DNA of 64,000 bases from Bathynomus jamesi (taxonomy: Eukaryota; Arthropoda; Malacostraca; Isopoda; Cirolanidae), in NCBI GenBank assembly GCA_023014485.1, contig JAJOZX010002584.1, forward strand, positions 310,001-374,000. The letters are read 5' to 3'. How positions within the stretch are numbered: the first letter of the stretch is position 1; each line of letters starts with the position of its first letter. The notes under the pieces were generated by a model. That model worked only from the letters and a program-made list of their open reading frames with translations, made no database searches and was not told the DNA's origin. Positions 43,631-54,550 of the stretch are shown here, piece by piece. The translations under genes were made by a program, and so were the position numbers.

Positions 43631-43748
43631 AGACATGATATCACTCTCTGTGGAACTGAAGCATCTGGCTGCTCTGGCTGTGCTGCGAGAGTTCATGTCA
43701 ACTATGACTGTCCTCTGCCTCAGAAGATTCCAAAGCTAGAGCTAGAGT

Positions 43749-44135
43749 CAGTGGCGGACCTACATTTTTGGGACCCTGAAGCTTGAACTGTTATGGGGGC
43801 CCCTTCGCAACCAGCAACAATAGGGCAACATCCAACAAGGTTCAAAGGGCCTTGCTGCCCCCGAGAAAATTTTGAAATTTGACCAATTAAGGGGCATTTT
43901 GAGGCCATATGAAATGGGTATTAGAGCATATTCTAAGGTCAATATTAAGTACTTCAACCCATTGGCTTATGATTCTATCACTAAAATAGCCTTATTTTAA
44001 TAACAAACACTTAAAAAAACTCCATCGATTTTGTTGAAAAATTCACTCATTAAAAAAACAGTTGCTTCAGGGCCCCTCCTGGATTAGGGGCCCTGAAGCT
44101 TAAGCTTCATTAGTTTCATAGTAGATCCGCCACTG
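43749..44135. mobile_element. hAT-type MITE (CAGTGGCGGA ends)
   Basis: Ends CAGTGGCGGACCTAC and GTAGATCCGCCACTG, 8 bp GCTAGAGT duplicated at 43741-43748 and 44136-44143. It repeats AGGGGCCCTGAAGCTT-like blocks at both sides. No ORF. It splits the gene of element B after its Cys-rich region. Confidence 0.88.
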
Positions 44136-44473
44136 GCTAGAGTGGCTCCATTACCAGAAGATCAAAACATCAGAAGTTTCTGGCTTCCGGATGACATCTG
44201 TTGATGTGAAGGAAACAGTGAAGCAGGTGAAGGCTGCTAAGAGGAAAGAGAAAGGACAGAAGGCAGCTGATAAGAGAAACAGAAAAGAGGAAGAAGAAAA
44301 GGAGCTACTGCTTAGAGCTGATGATGGTGATGATGATGAAGATGAGTGACTTCCCTGCAAGAGTCTCCAGGCAGAGCAGCTCCTACTGCTGACACAGATT
44401 TTTCCAGTACTGCACCAGGCACAAGCTCAAGTGTCAACACTGGCAAAGTCTCCACCTCTGCCAGGAGGAACTA

Positions 44474-46083
44474 TAGGGTGTCCGAAAAAAAACTATATAC
44501 TCTTTGTAGCATCATATATTTTATAATTTAAAAAAAAAAATATATATTGTTATAGCAATTGCGAATGAAAGGTAGATTAGTAATCTAAGTGATCAAAATG
44601 TTATAGCGAGTTGTTTGCATATAAAATTTAATTAACTACGCCAAGTGCTCAAAATGTTCTCCGGCGGCATGAATGCACTTTTGAATGCGTCGACTAAGCC
44701 TGGCCTTGTTTTATCAAAGGCCTTGTAATGGCGAAGCCTATGGACCGAACGTAGTCTAGTCACTCACTAGCTTGCTTCGGACTTAGCCTACGCACTCATT
44801 CCACGATACAAACTCTACAGCATTCAACTTTATTCAGTTCAGCAAAAGAACCCATGTTGCGTAAACGTTTGACACTGGAGCAACGAAAAAGTGTTCTGAA
44901 ATGGTATTGGAAGTTTGAGAATGTGTCCGAAGTCCAGCGGCAATGGATCCGGGAATTTGGTACAAAGCCACCGACACGTCTCGCCATTACAAGCATCCGT
45001 GACAAGTTTGAGGCAGAGGGATCTGCTCAAGATATGCACAAGCGAAGATCTGGACGACGCAAATCAAGTGCGAGTGATGAAAACTCCGTTTTAGTGTTGC
45101 AAAAATTTAATCGATCACCACAGAAATCAGTTAGGCAATGCGCCCGTGAGACCGGAATCAGCAAATCAGGTGTTCACCGGATTTTAAAGTCGGCAAAATG
45201 GAAAAGCTACATTCCAAGTCTGTTACACGCCATGACTGAAGATGACGCTGATCGCAGACTCGAATTTTGTGAATGGTTTCAGTCAATGGAAGCCGAAGAC
45301 GTACAGTTTGCCAACAAAATCGTGTGGTCTGATGAAGCTACCTTCAAGCTGAATGGCACAGTAAATCGACACAACTGCAGGTACTGGTCACTTGATAATC
45401 CACACGTTTATGTGGATAAACATGTTAATTTACCAGGAGTAACAGCATGGTGTAGTTTATCATCCAGGGGTTTGGTTGGACCATTTTTCTTCAATGGGAC
45501 AGTTACCGGTGCCGCATATCTCGACATGCTGCGGACAGAAATTATACCTGCAGTTCGGAAGTTGTTTGGAAACGACGACTTTTACTTCCAACAAGATGGA
45601 GCCCCCCCTCATTATCATTGTGATGTCAGAAGGTACCTCGATGAAACGTTGCCTAACCGTTGGATAGGACGAAGAGGAAGCGTTGAGTATCCTCCACGTT
45701 CACCGGACTTGACTCCACTTGAGTTTTACTTGTGGGGCTACCTGAAGGATGCAGTTTATGGTACAAGACCTGCAACATTCGAACACCTTAAGGATGCAAT
45801 TAGGGAAAAGTGCGGGACCATCACAGCATCCACATTAGTCCATGTCTGCGAATCAGTTAGTCGACGCATTCAAAAGTGCATTCATGCCGCCGGAGAACAT
45901 TTTGAGCACTTGGCGTAGTTAATTAAATTTTATATGCAAACAACTCGCTATAACATTTTGATCACTTAGATTACTAATTTACCTTTCATTGGCAATTGCT
46001 ATAACAATATATTGTTTGGGTTTTTTTTAAATTATAAAATATAGGATGCTATAAAGAGTATATAGTTTTTTTGGGACACCCTG
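44474..46083 (+). mobile_element. Intact mariner-superfamily element, DD41E type, about 225 bp inverted repeats
   Basis: Ends TAGGGTGTCCGAAAAAAAAC and (other strand) CAGGGTGTCCCAAAAAAACT; complementarity continues about 225 bp, through AACATTTTGATCACTTAGAT and CGGCGGCATGAATGCACTTT. The right inverted repeat contains the last 20 or so codons of the transposase gene. TA duplicated outside. Inserted in element B's gene at ARRN(Y). Confidence 0.92.
44854..45918 (+). CDS. DD41E mariner-like transposase, intact (354 residues)
   Basis: ATG 44854 to TAG 45916-45918 with no lesion. Paired HTH region: [35 protein letters not shown] linker, [20 protein letters not shown]. Catalytic core: [19 protein letters not shown] (first Asp), [17 protein letters not shown] (second Asp), [20 protein letters not shown], where the third acidic residue is Glu instead of the Asp in the copies at 4607 and 38330; spacing 41. 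C-terminus [19 protein letters not shown] is encoded within the right inverted repeat. About 60 % identical by eye to the 4607 copy. Confidence 0.93.
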   Translation: MLRKRLTLEQRKSVLKWYWKFENVSEVQRQWIREFGTKPPTRLAITSIRDKFEAEGSAQDMHKRRSGRRKSSASDENSVLVLQKFNRSPQKSVRQCARETGISKSGVHRILKSAKWKSYIPSLLHAMTEDDADRRLEFCEWFQSMEAEDVQFANKIVWSDEATFKLNGTVNRHNCRYWSLDNPHVYVDKHVNLPGVTAWCSLSSRGLVGPFFFNGTVTGAAYLDMLRTEIIPAVRKLFGNDDFYFQQDGAPPHYHCDVRRYLDETLPNRWIGRRGSVEYPPRSPDLTPLEFYLWGYLKDAVYGTRPATFEHLKDAIREKCGTITASTLVHVCESVSRRIQKCIHAAGEHFEHLA

Positions 46084-46105
46084 TATATGGATATCTCAAG
46101 CACTG

Positions 46106-47659
46106 ATGCGGCGCAGTCAGGTTCAAGGTGGCAAACACTCCTGCAGCAGCCATTGCAACTGGTTTCTTGCAAGATCTCATCAAAGCTGGCCATCTATCTC
46201 TACTGATAAGGCATATCTAGCTGTTGACAGGATGAAGATGTGGAGGGGCAAAGAGTCTGTAATAGGTGGCTCGGTGGAGGCCCTGGAGAAAAGGACAGAG
46301 GGAGAGGAGATGAAGAGAATTTTCTTTGATGAAAAACAAGATAAGAAGACAAAGATCATGAGGTACAATGAAGAAACTGGCCGCTTCCATCCTGATATTA
46401 CAACTGAAGAGCACTATAGTGTTACCTGGCAACCTGAGGGGAAGTATCTCTTCCATTGTACACCAGAAGAACCTGAAGGAAATGAGAAACCTGCACTGAA
46501 GATAGTTCAGGCTCTGTTTGAATGGATTAGTGCTCATGGTGCTAAAGATACTATTGTGGTCCTTGGTGGTGACTCCACCAACACAAACACAGGACCTGAT
46601 GGAGGAGCCATCACTCACTTGGAGAGACTGCTAGGTCACAAGTGTCACTGGCTGATATGCCATTTGCATATTAATGAACTCAGCCTCAGGCACATGATCT
46701 TCAAACTTGATGGTCCCTACACGCAAAAGTCTGGGTTCAGTGGCCCAATAGGAAAACTTTTCGAGAAGATCAATGACATACATGTCAACTTTAGCTTCAA
46801 GGCTCTGCCAGGAGAAGATATAATTGAACTGCCAGAAGACATTGTACAGAACCTTAGCACTGAACAGAAGATCTGCTACCTACTGATCAAAGCTCTCAAG
46901 ACAGGAGATTTGAGCAAGGAAGTTGCTGGTCTGAAGTGTAGCCCACTGAATCAGTCACGCTGGCTGACTACAGGTGAGGCTCTGTTGATGCTGTGGATGA
47001 GGTAGCATGGTTTGAAGGGGGAGGTGTTGAAGAAGCTGGAGGTGCTGCTGAAGTTCTGTCTGGACTTCTACTTGAAGATGTATTTTGAGATCAAGGTGAA
47101 GCACCACATGAGGTATGGACCTCACCATATTGTGACCGCTCTGGAACTGCTGAGAAGCCAGATCTCTAAAGTCAGGAACATAATCACTCATGCGATAGTT
47201 CGTGGAGCATGTCATGCTCACAGTGAGAACCTCATTGCCTCTCTTCTGTGCAGTGAGGATGAGGAGGAGAGGGCATGGGGGGTTGAGATGATCAAGAAGA
47301 TCAGAGGTAAGTCTGAGTATGGAGACATGAGTCTGAGAACTCATAGAAACCCTAATCTGAATTTTGATGCCACTTCTCCAATTACTGTGATTAATTGGGA
47401 TAAGGAGAAACTGTATGGGCCACTCTTCACTTGTAAGATGTCAAGAGGAGAAGTTGAGGAGCTTCTCAGGTCTCCACTTGAAGTTGAGAACTTCTCAGTT
47501 CACACTCAAAGCTGTGAAAGAGCAGTCCAGGAAGTTTCAGCTGCAGCTCATGCAGTGTATGGGCAAGAGAGAAGAGATGGTTTTGTTCGTGCTAGGATCG
47601 ATCACAGAGAATTATTGCCATTTTTCAAGTCAAAGCAAGACATTATGAACATGTTTTAG
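46106..47659 (+). pseudogene. Element B protein, catalytic part
   Basis: Two collinear frames (46106-47005, 47012-47659) separated by a TAG at 47003-47005. Order: STDKAYLAVDRMKMWRGKES; EGKYLFHCTPEEPEGNEKPA; VVLGGDSTNTNTGPDGGAIT (candidate second Asp); CHWLICHLHINELSLRHMIF (C-x2-H plus HxxEL); LDGPYTQKSGFSGPIGKLFE; SPLNQSRWLTTGEALLMLWM; HTQSCERAVQEVSAAAHAVY (candidate Glu); KSKQDIMNMF end. This is the subtype with IGC/GGDST and LLHANELPLRH-like motifs that recur in invertebrate genomes as uncharacterised proteins. A frameshift near 46180 separates PAAAIATGFLQDLIKAGHLS from the rest. Confidence 0.65.
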
Positions 47660-48243
47660 GTCTCTACAAGACCTGCTAGACAAATCAAAATGCTTTCAGA
47701 AGAAAAAATCTCAAAACATTCAGTTGACCAGCATATTATTACAAGCTGTGGATGGAGGAGGGACTTATACAAATATTAAAGCAGAATTGCAATCGCATAA
47801 AAAAGGTTGAACGTCACAGCAGCTTGCGGAAAGGTGGGGGCAGCTGCCATCACACTCAGTGATGCCGAAAAGAAAATAAATAAAAATTGGTGGAGGCGTT
47901 TCTAAAAAAAAGAAAATGCAAGCCCAAGAAAGAAGAACAAAAATATTCTGCCTGATGAAGAGAACAGCCGCGAAATGTGGTGTATAGGAGACTAAAAATC
48001 ATACATTTCCTTAGTTTTGGGCCATTTTGGGTGATTTTGGTTATTTTAGGGGTTATGAACCACTTTGGCTGATCTTAAATGGGTCCAAGCCTGCCCCTAG
48101 AAATGCTGAACGATGTATGTGAATAATATGGAACATATGGAGGTCATTTGAGGCTACCAAGTCTTTGAAATTGGCCAAAAATCTCATTTTTCGACAAAAA
48201 AGTGTGATTTTGAACACTTAAATGCGATTTTTCGCAAAAGTAT
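47660..48243. other. Non-coding tail of element B
   Basis: No gene. From 48010 the sequence becomes rich in TTTTGG and GATTTT and ends with the imperfect inverted repeat of element B. Confidence 0.4.
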
Positions 48244-48663
48244 TAAAATCTGTTTTCACGTACTAACGCGCCCATTCAACACGCTGCTTCTTGTACCTGG
48301 GTGTTAATGGTGACTGAATTGTAGGATTACACGTCTTGCCAATTGTTTGGAGGATTCCACATCGAGATGTTCTTGGTACATTATGTATGCCAGCCTGCTC
48401 AAAAACCTCTTTACTTAAGGACAATGGATGTTTTGCAGTTTTCGCTTGATTACAAATATCTGCCGCCTTGTCACTTTTCTTGTAGCTCCTTTATCACTTC
48501 GCTGCCTCAGTTTGGTACCCTCCGCTAAAAACTTGTTTACAGTTCGATAAGTTCTGCCAAACTGCTTCGCAATTTCAATAGATTTTATATTTTCAGCGAG
48601 TAACTTGACTATTTTTCTTTTCTCAGTTAGTGTTAAATCCTTCTTCTTACCCATTTTCACCAT
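48244..48663 (-). pseudogene. Tc1-like transposase, N-terminal fragment
   Basis: ATG 48663 region: MVKMGKKKDLTLTEKRKIVK, LLAENIKSIEIAKQFGRTYR, GATRKVTRRQIFVIKRKL, the bipartite HTH of Tc1-like transposases. After a frame change come SLSKEVFEQAGIHNVPRTSR and TPRYKKQRVEWAR. The sequence is cut at KTDFNTF, before any catalytic residue, where element B's end begins. Confidence 0.75.
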
Positions 48664-48891
48664 TTAGATCTGTAAATAGAATACTTGCTTAATAATTCGG
48701 AACACAATATTTTACATATTTTTCAATAAAATGAGATAATTATTTTAATTATCAAAATATTTTATCGAAATGAATACCATCAATGCTGCTATATATAGTG
48801 ATTATTTGCTACAAATTTCATTGAAATCGGGGAAATCTTTTGAAAATATTGGAGAAAATGTAATCTGCTTAATAAGTGCTAACGCAGTGTA

Positions 48892-49500
48892 CTGTAAACC
48901 AGGTTAATTTCGCGGCAGCAAATTTTCACTTTTTCATATCCTTGGACGAGTTCGCGGCATCATAATTTCACGGTCATCTGTTGTTAGTTATAATCTTACA
49001 GATTAAAATGACATAATGAATGACGACATTTATTCTGGACTGTGATTGGTCGAGGTTGAGGTTGTATATCAAGGCAAATTTTACCTCTTGGTATGCGGAT
49101 AAAGTTTCAGCAGCACTCAACGTAAATGAATCTGTCACTAAGATAGATTTGAAGCTCTCCACACTGAAGCCTATTCATGCTAAATGGATTGTCTCTGCAT
49201 GGGAAAACCTACACAAAGTGAGGGAGACCATTCGGAAGGGTTGGGTAATTAGCGGCATTCATGACATTCTTGTTATACAATAATAATACAGTATAATTTA
49301 AAATGTTTTTACTGCTTTTACTCTACAATGTTTTATTGCAATATACTGAATTTACTTTTCAAATAAAGTATTTTAATGATCTAAGTTTTATTTTTTTACC
49401 ACCTTCCAAAGATTAGTTTAAACTGTCAAATTTTTGCTTGCTGGATATTTTCGCGTAAACTATATCCCATGCGAAAAACTCAAAAATTTCCTGCAGGTGA
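48892..49500 (+). pseudogene. pogo/Tigger-like transposase, C-terminal fragment
   Basis: Frame 49020-49283 encodes YADKVSAALNVNESVTKIDL, KLSTLKPIHAKWIVSAWENL and GWVISGIHDIL, the end of DDE_1 (pogo/Tigger) transposases. CAGTGTACTGTAAACC at 48892 could be its terminal repeat. No catalytic core survives. Confidence 0.7.
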
Positions 49501-49542
49501 ACATTTCGCATTCATTAGTATATAAAAAGCTTTATTGTAGTA

Positions 49543-49640
49543 GCCGTTCATATAGATTTGCAGTAATCATAATGGAATCTTATTAATGTATAAGACTAGT
49601 AAACTACATAGAGTTCAACGCTGATCGCGATCATATTAAT
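49543..49640 (-). repeat. Dispersed repeat, copy 2 (inverted partner at 1534-1632)
   Basis: GTTCATATAGATTTGCAGTA to ATCATATTAAT is the inverse of 1534-1632 with about 15 % differences. Confidence 0.6.
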
Positions 49641-49689
49641 ATTACCTATATGTCAATGACTGCACATTCAATTGTCCTTTAGATATAAG

Positions 49690-49812
49690 CACACAGGACA
49701 AAAAATTAGTCACCCCTCTCAGAATGTACCTAATAACGTGTGACGGCGCCTCTGGCCTTGATAACCGCACGAATCCGGCGAGGCAGAGACTCTACGAGAA
49801 CTCCAGTCGCAC
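49690..49812 (-). pseudogene. Tc1-like transposase, last 25 codons
   Basis: Minus-strand ESLPRRIRAVIKARGAVTRY before a stop at 49730 is the standard C-terminus of Tc1-like transposases; ACAGGACAAAAAATTAGTCA at 49692 looks like its terminal region. It is fused in frame to the end of the element D ORF, so part of element D has been replaced. Confidence 0.6.
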
Positions 49813-51507
49813 CTTTAATTGGGATGACTCTGCGAGTAAGATATGTTCCACTTTCAGTTCCCGGCTCCTTCGTGAAAGTCAAATGGTGCTCTTGTCCCTT
49901 TCCTTTCTTCAGCTTAGTCTCCCCATTTTCATCCTTAACTTCTCTGTACAGCAAAGTGTCCTTGTCAACTTTCCCATCAACCCCAATACAGACTAACTTT
50001 TCCAGACCCTCATTGTGCTTTTCATCACTTTTCACTTTCATTCTAGCTTTTTCCCTGTCCATTTTCGATTTATCAACTACTATCTGTTTCACATCAAGGC
50101 CAGGCCTAAGCAGGTCCATAGCTTGTAAGTCCAGGAGGAAGGCATTAGCAAGACTTGCCCCAAGATTGGAAGAAACATCACCCCTGATCAGTTCCATGGC
50201 ATATCTGGGGGTTTTCAAAAAGCTGTAACCCCCACTTGGGTGCCTCCATGGCTTGAACTCTTCAGCTTCACCACCAGATGGCTGAAATTAAAATAAAAAA
50301 TAAATTACTAAAGCGAAAATGGGGGAAAATAGGGGAAAAAGTAGGGAAAAATATGGGTAAAAATCGACGAAAATGGGCGGAAATAAGAATAAATTACTTA
50401 AACGAAAATGGGGGGAAAAAGTGGGAAAATAGGGGGAAAAATGGGTAAAAATTCAGGTAAAAAGTCGGCGAAAATGGGCGAAAAAAAGAATAAATTACTA
50501 AAGCGAAAATGGGGAAAAAAGGGGGGAAATAGGGACAAAAAGTAGGGATAAATTTGGGGAAAAATGGGATAAGATATAAGAAAAAAAATATATTACCTTT
50601 CCTGATTCTCCTGAGCTGGATTCAAAAGAAATATCTTGTGAAGGAGTGGAGGCAAAAGTGGCCAAATCCACTTCCTGCTGCTGTTGAATCTGGCTCTGTA
50701 ATCTTTCTGCTTCAGCTGCAGCCCTCTGGTCTCTCTTCACAGCAGCTTTATCCACAGATCCCAGCTGGAAAGAGCCCTTGGGTCCTATTTTAGCCATCTG
50801 CTCTCTCAAGTATTCTCTCTCCTCTACTGGAACCTGAAATATTAAAGTATATTAAATAGCGGATCTAAAATAAGAGATAAAATCCTGAAATAAAATTGAT
50901 TATTAATTTCTATTACCAGGGGGGGAAAGGTAGATTACAGGAGGAAAATGCGGATATTTTTCAATTACAAGCATTGAATTTCCTTCCATTTAAAAGGCAC
51001 CTAATCGCACTAAGTTAGGCCAGTTAAAAGTTAAAAAAATAATAGCATTACCTTCCTTCTGGGAGGGCAAGTGCAGATTATGTGCTGTGTTTGACAATTT
51101 TCTTTCTTGCACTTCACAGCATTGTCATCACAGGGACGAACAGGTAGCTTTCATTTGCAAGCAGAAATGTCAAAAAGTTTATCCAGCTTTTCCTCCAGAT
51201 TCTGCTCCTGGACTGTAGAAAGAGATTTCCTGTTTATCTCTTTTGCTTTCTTGAAGCACACTTTATCCACCAATTTCACTACATAATATTCCTCATACAG
51301 GGGCAGCCGCGGGTTCACTGCCTGCCAGATCTCAATCACATCCTTTGCTATCATTTTAGCAATATCATAGTCTTTCAAGTCCGGGTGACTGTTTTGGAGG
51401 AAATAACTGTGCTGAATAACTTGGCGGAGGGTAGGAGGCTCTGTTTTATCCAAAGGGGAAGGCTGGCCACTGAATATTTTTGGCTCTATCACTTCGAGTA
51501 AACACAA
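49812..51507 (-). pseudogene. Element D of the unnamed family: N-terminal and middle exons
   Basis: Minus strand, three exons. Exon 1 (51507 to about 51057): LRQVIQHSYFLQNSHPDLKD, LPLYEEYYVVKLVDKVCFKK, EEKLDKLFDISACK, then a TGA and a Cys block PCDDNAVKCKKENCQTQHII CTCPP. Donor GTAATG, acceptor TTTCAG; exon 2 (about 50837-50597): VPVEEREYLREQMAKIGPKG, AEAERLQSQIQQQQ coiled segment; donor GTAATA, acceptor AATTTCAG; exon 3 (50282-49812): ELIRGDVSSNLGASLANAFL, KQIVVDKSKMDREKARMKVK, KLVCIGVDGKVDKDTL (candidate first Asp, VDGK), EHHLTFTKEPGTESGTYLTR. The rest of the catalytic domain is absent. Confidence 0.65.
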
Positions 51508-51540
51508 TTAAATGAACGCATCATAAAATAACTTAATTTA

Positions 51541-51879
51541 ATATACATTTTATAGGTAAATATCATTAAAAAATACAAAATAATACACTAATAAACATCT
51601 ATAATGCATTTACAATAATTTTCAAGCATCGTTTTGTTAAAAAGCCGAATTTTAATTGATTATTTTGATGAAATAAGGTCCGATATTTTTGTTTACATTG
51701 CGCGAATGCCGCGCGCGCGATTTTACGCGTAAAATTCGCAATTTTACAACTTAAAAATAACTAACAATCCTCAAAAAATACAATCATTTTCACAAATATG
51801 AGTTGGTGCAACGTTTTTTATACACTAATACCTTTCTATCTAGACTAGTCCAAGATCACAGTTCCAAAATCAACCTACC
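51541..51879. other. Non-coding, probable terminal part of element D
   Basis: No gene. The (other-strand) start TAGGTTGATTTTGGAACTGT at about 51880 begins with TAGG like the ends of elements A and C and touches the truncated P2 protease, so it may be the outer end of element D. GCGCGCGCGATTTTACGCG is a small palindrome at about 51710. Confidence 0.35.
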
Positions 51880-51933
51880 TTAACGTGTGAATCGATCACT
51901 CTTCATAACTCTCTGCAGTGTATTCGTGTCCAT
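51880..51933 (-). pseudogene. Polinton P2 protease, first 17 codons only
   Basis: ATG at 51933 (minus) followed by residues matching the P1 protease N-terminus (MDTNTLQRVMKSDRFT), then divergence from P1 at about 51886 and a stop. No other part of the protease is found in the window. The start lies in the 3' end of the capsid frame. Confidence 0.75.
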
Positions 51934-53179
51934 TTATAAAAGTCTGTGACTACACCCCTAAGCCTGTCAACCTCGATTTGGGCTTGCGACTCGAGGTAAA
52001 CTACTACACTAATAGGGGCGTCAAGCGGCTTGGCGAAGTCCAATCTGACTGAGCTGTTCCCACTCTGCTGTGAGCTTATGTGCGTGTTTATACTCGCAGA
52101 TAAGTCGGGGGAGAGGTCAAACGGGTACATATTGAACCTCTCAACGAATTCCTTCTGTGATACGCCGATCCCTAATTCGTTGCAAGTACCGGCAATATGT
52201 GCAAGATTGCTATAGGCCCTCGAGCAAAGCGGGAACTCGTCATCTGTAGAATAATTCGTTTCCAGTGTCCCACCTAAGGCCACCCCATTGACGTACAGTG
52301 TTATATTTTTAAGGCCAAAATTTCCGAACTTGAATGCGGTCTTCTTGTATTTCCCATTCACAGAAGCGTTTTCCTGCATTACAATTAATAACCTTTCAGG
52401 TAGAGCTCCAAGAGCAACATTTTCTATCTGCTTCGATGTTAGCCGTGAGGGCACTGTATACAACTTCAGTTGGACTCTATTAATTCGATATTTTACTGCG
52501 GTGTGTAGTAAATTTTTTTCAGTTTGTAGTTGCTTAACAGAGCTTAATTTCACACGACACACGCGGACATATGTTTTCATAATGTGAATCACCACAGGCT
52601 TCGAGCTCTCTTCTTCATCAGCACCCAGATTTAAGCAAATCTCAGGGCTCGTAAGGGTGAGCTTTATTTTCATATCGACCCCATTCACAACCAGCTTCTA
52701 CTGGAATGTGAAATCTGTGTGTAGGCGCCCGAAGCATTCATATATCTTCTTTTTAAAATTTTTAAATTTGGCATTTATACTACTTTCATCTTTAGCTTGA
52801 TAATAACCTTCGGCAATTAAAAAGGTATCCTTTGCTTCCTTTGAAAAGTTGAGGATATTTTCCAGATAACCCCGTAGGTGGTAGTAGCCAGACCCTGCCA
52901 AGATGTTGACCTGATTTAAAAACACTTCACACTAACTGAATATGGAGAGTAAAAAGTTAGTCTCGGGGTATACAACGTAATTGTTTTCGCAATCCGTTCC
53001 GTCTGTATGGGTTTGGCGTACATATGCACGCAGCTTGGATAAAAAAAGTAAGGGCCTGAGCTTGGGATCACGAATTCCATAGGAGCACTCGGCGAGCTAA
53101 TGGTGTTTAGCGGATTAACTATAATAAAGTCACTGTGCTCTATAGATACTTGTGTTTGGGGCATGTCAAAGAGGGCCAT
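51903..53179 (-). pseudogene. Polinton P2 major capsid protein (double jelly roll)
   Basis: Best preserved capsid gene of the window. Start at 53179 (MALFDMPQTQVSIEHSDFII); SAPMEFVIPSSGPYFFYPSC; frameshift near 52925; YHLRGYLENILNFSKEAKDT; a stop TAG before KLVVNGVDMKIK (about 52690); then one long open frame of 261 residues: LYVNGVALGGTLETNYSTDD, FNMYPFDLSPDLSASINTHI, VVYLESQAQIEVDRLRGVVT. In P1 the gene ends TDF-stop; in P2 that TAA is changed, so the frame reads on 11 codons to 51903 through the protease start. Function as in P1: hexon-like capsomer. Confidence 0.88.
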
Positions 53180-53306
53180 CTCCGATTTACAACATTGTGC
53201 ACTACATGGATGGATGGAACGTGCCATGGCGCGTCAGAAATAGGGGCACCACTCTCGCAAGTAGTAATCAGCCTATGATTCATGAGAGCAACGTCCTTAG
53301 CTTATA

Positions 53307-53649
53307 TCAGTTAAAAAAGTGGTCAACCATAGGATTCTTGCGCTTAGAACACTTCTTCGTTTTTGATGTCCTTTTACGTTTAATGCCACGTGCTTGTAAC
53401 CCCTTCTTCTTCCGTACAGGTAGCTTCTTCCCCCACCACGCATTTTTCTCCTTGCACCTTTGATGATTTCGTCCCGTGTACGCTTTAAGTGCTTTTTCAG
53501 AGCTTTAGGCTTAGCCCCGGCCATTATGTCTTCTACAGAGTTAAGACCTGATTGTAACGCTTTCCTGCCGAGATATCTGACACCACTCTTCAGCAATGGG
53601 ACAGCCGTAGGTATATGGTTGAAAAAATGGAAAAAGGCCTTTGGGTCAT
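53307..53649 (-). pseudogene. Polinton P2 basic core-like protein
   Basis: Start ATGACC overlaps the previous gene's TGA (ATGA). About 40 bp of the P1 sequence after the first codons is deleted here. GVRYLGRKALQSGLNSVEDI and KALKKHLKRTRDEIIKGARR follow, then a Lys/Arg/Gly-rich tail broken by a frameshift. End ..HFFN-stop equivalent at 53307. Confidence 0.65.
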
Positions 53650-54142
53650 TCTTTCACAGTACGAAGGAAGTGCAGCTTCACTGTTAAGCTCCCGTCACCG
53701 AATGGAAACTTTTCCCCTCAATCATTCTTATATATATTGAGATACTAGTTAGTAGGCTAGCTGAGACTTTGACATAATGAGGCGTGTCGTATGTGATGCT
53801 TAAGGAACCTCCTCTATGATTGGGAATGTGGGTGATGCGCAGCAGCCGCGCCTAGGTATCCCCAACAAACTGATGTTCCAGCCTATTGCTGTAAATATAG
53901 CACATGTCCGAGGAGGGTCTCCATCGATCAATTTCTCCAATTTCGGCTGATGGAGAAATGTTCAGATGTTGTGATTCGTGAAAAGTGTCTCTTTGGATGT
54001 CTGCCCCATATCTGCCCTCGGTTATAATTTTGGACAGCCCTCTGTCTTTAATATTTCTGTTAGCCTGTTTGACCTGTCAGCCGTAAGATTGAACTTTTCA
54101 AACTACCGTTTAAGTCTCTCACAACATCCTCGGCTGTATCAT
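53646..54142 (-). pseudogene. Polinton P2 penton-like protein, 3' part
   Basis: Ends GSLTVKLHFLRTVKE at TGA 53646-53648; parallels P1 31600-32090 in several frames. Its 5' part lies at 57524-57854 beyond element C. The 9 bp CTGTATCAT at 54134-54142 is the target duplication. Confidence 0.7.
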
Positions 54143-54410
54143 TAGGCCTGTTCAAAAATCAACTTTTTCTTATTTTCAAAGGTTTCTGTACATTTTCCCA
54201 TGCTTTTTGACCTGAAAAAGCCGAAAATCACAACTATTTTGACCTAGGATGTTGGGAAGCATTGCCGCATGGAGCTTTAATTTTTCTGCCTTGAAATCGG
54301 CCAAAGCGCCAATTCCGGGGTCCCTTGAATTATGTTTTGCACTTTAACTTTTGATCTAAACAAGATAGAGCAACAAATTAGGTATCAAATGAAAGAGCAT
54401 AAAATTAGTA

Positions 54411-54414
<4 letters not shown>

Positions 54415-54476
<62 letters not shown>

Positions 54477-54478
54477 TA
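54415..54478. repeat. (AAT)n microsatellite inside element C
   Basis: AATAATAAT runs between the left inverted repeat and the gene. Confidence 0.9.
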
Positions 54479-54550
54479 TCTATCATTTTTCAGGAAACAA
54501 CAGAAACTCAATCAGAATCTAGAAAACCATCTACAAGTTACAACTTCACA

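Larger units (their letters stand above)
43000..48243 (+). mobile_element. Element B of the unnamed DDE-like family (with nested insertions)
   Basis: Imperfect terminal complementarity: ACTTTTGCTAAAAATCACGT at about 43005 and (other strand) ACTTTTGCGAAAAATCGCAT at about 48243, then TTTAAGTGTTCAAA. Its gene is interrupted by a hAT-type MITE (43749-44135) and a mariner (44474-46083). The right end abuts a Tc1 fragment. Target duplication not found. Confidence 0.5.

Noticed and set aside
49740..50228. 162-residue plus-strand open frame
   Set aside because: Exact shadow of the element D exon on the other strand; Ser/Leu-rich antisense composition.
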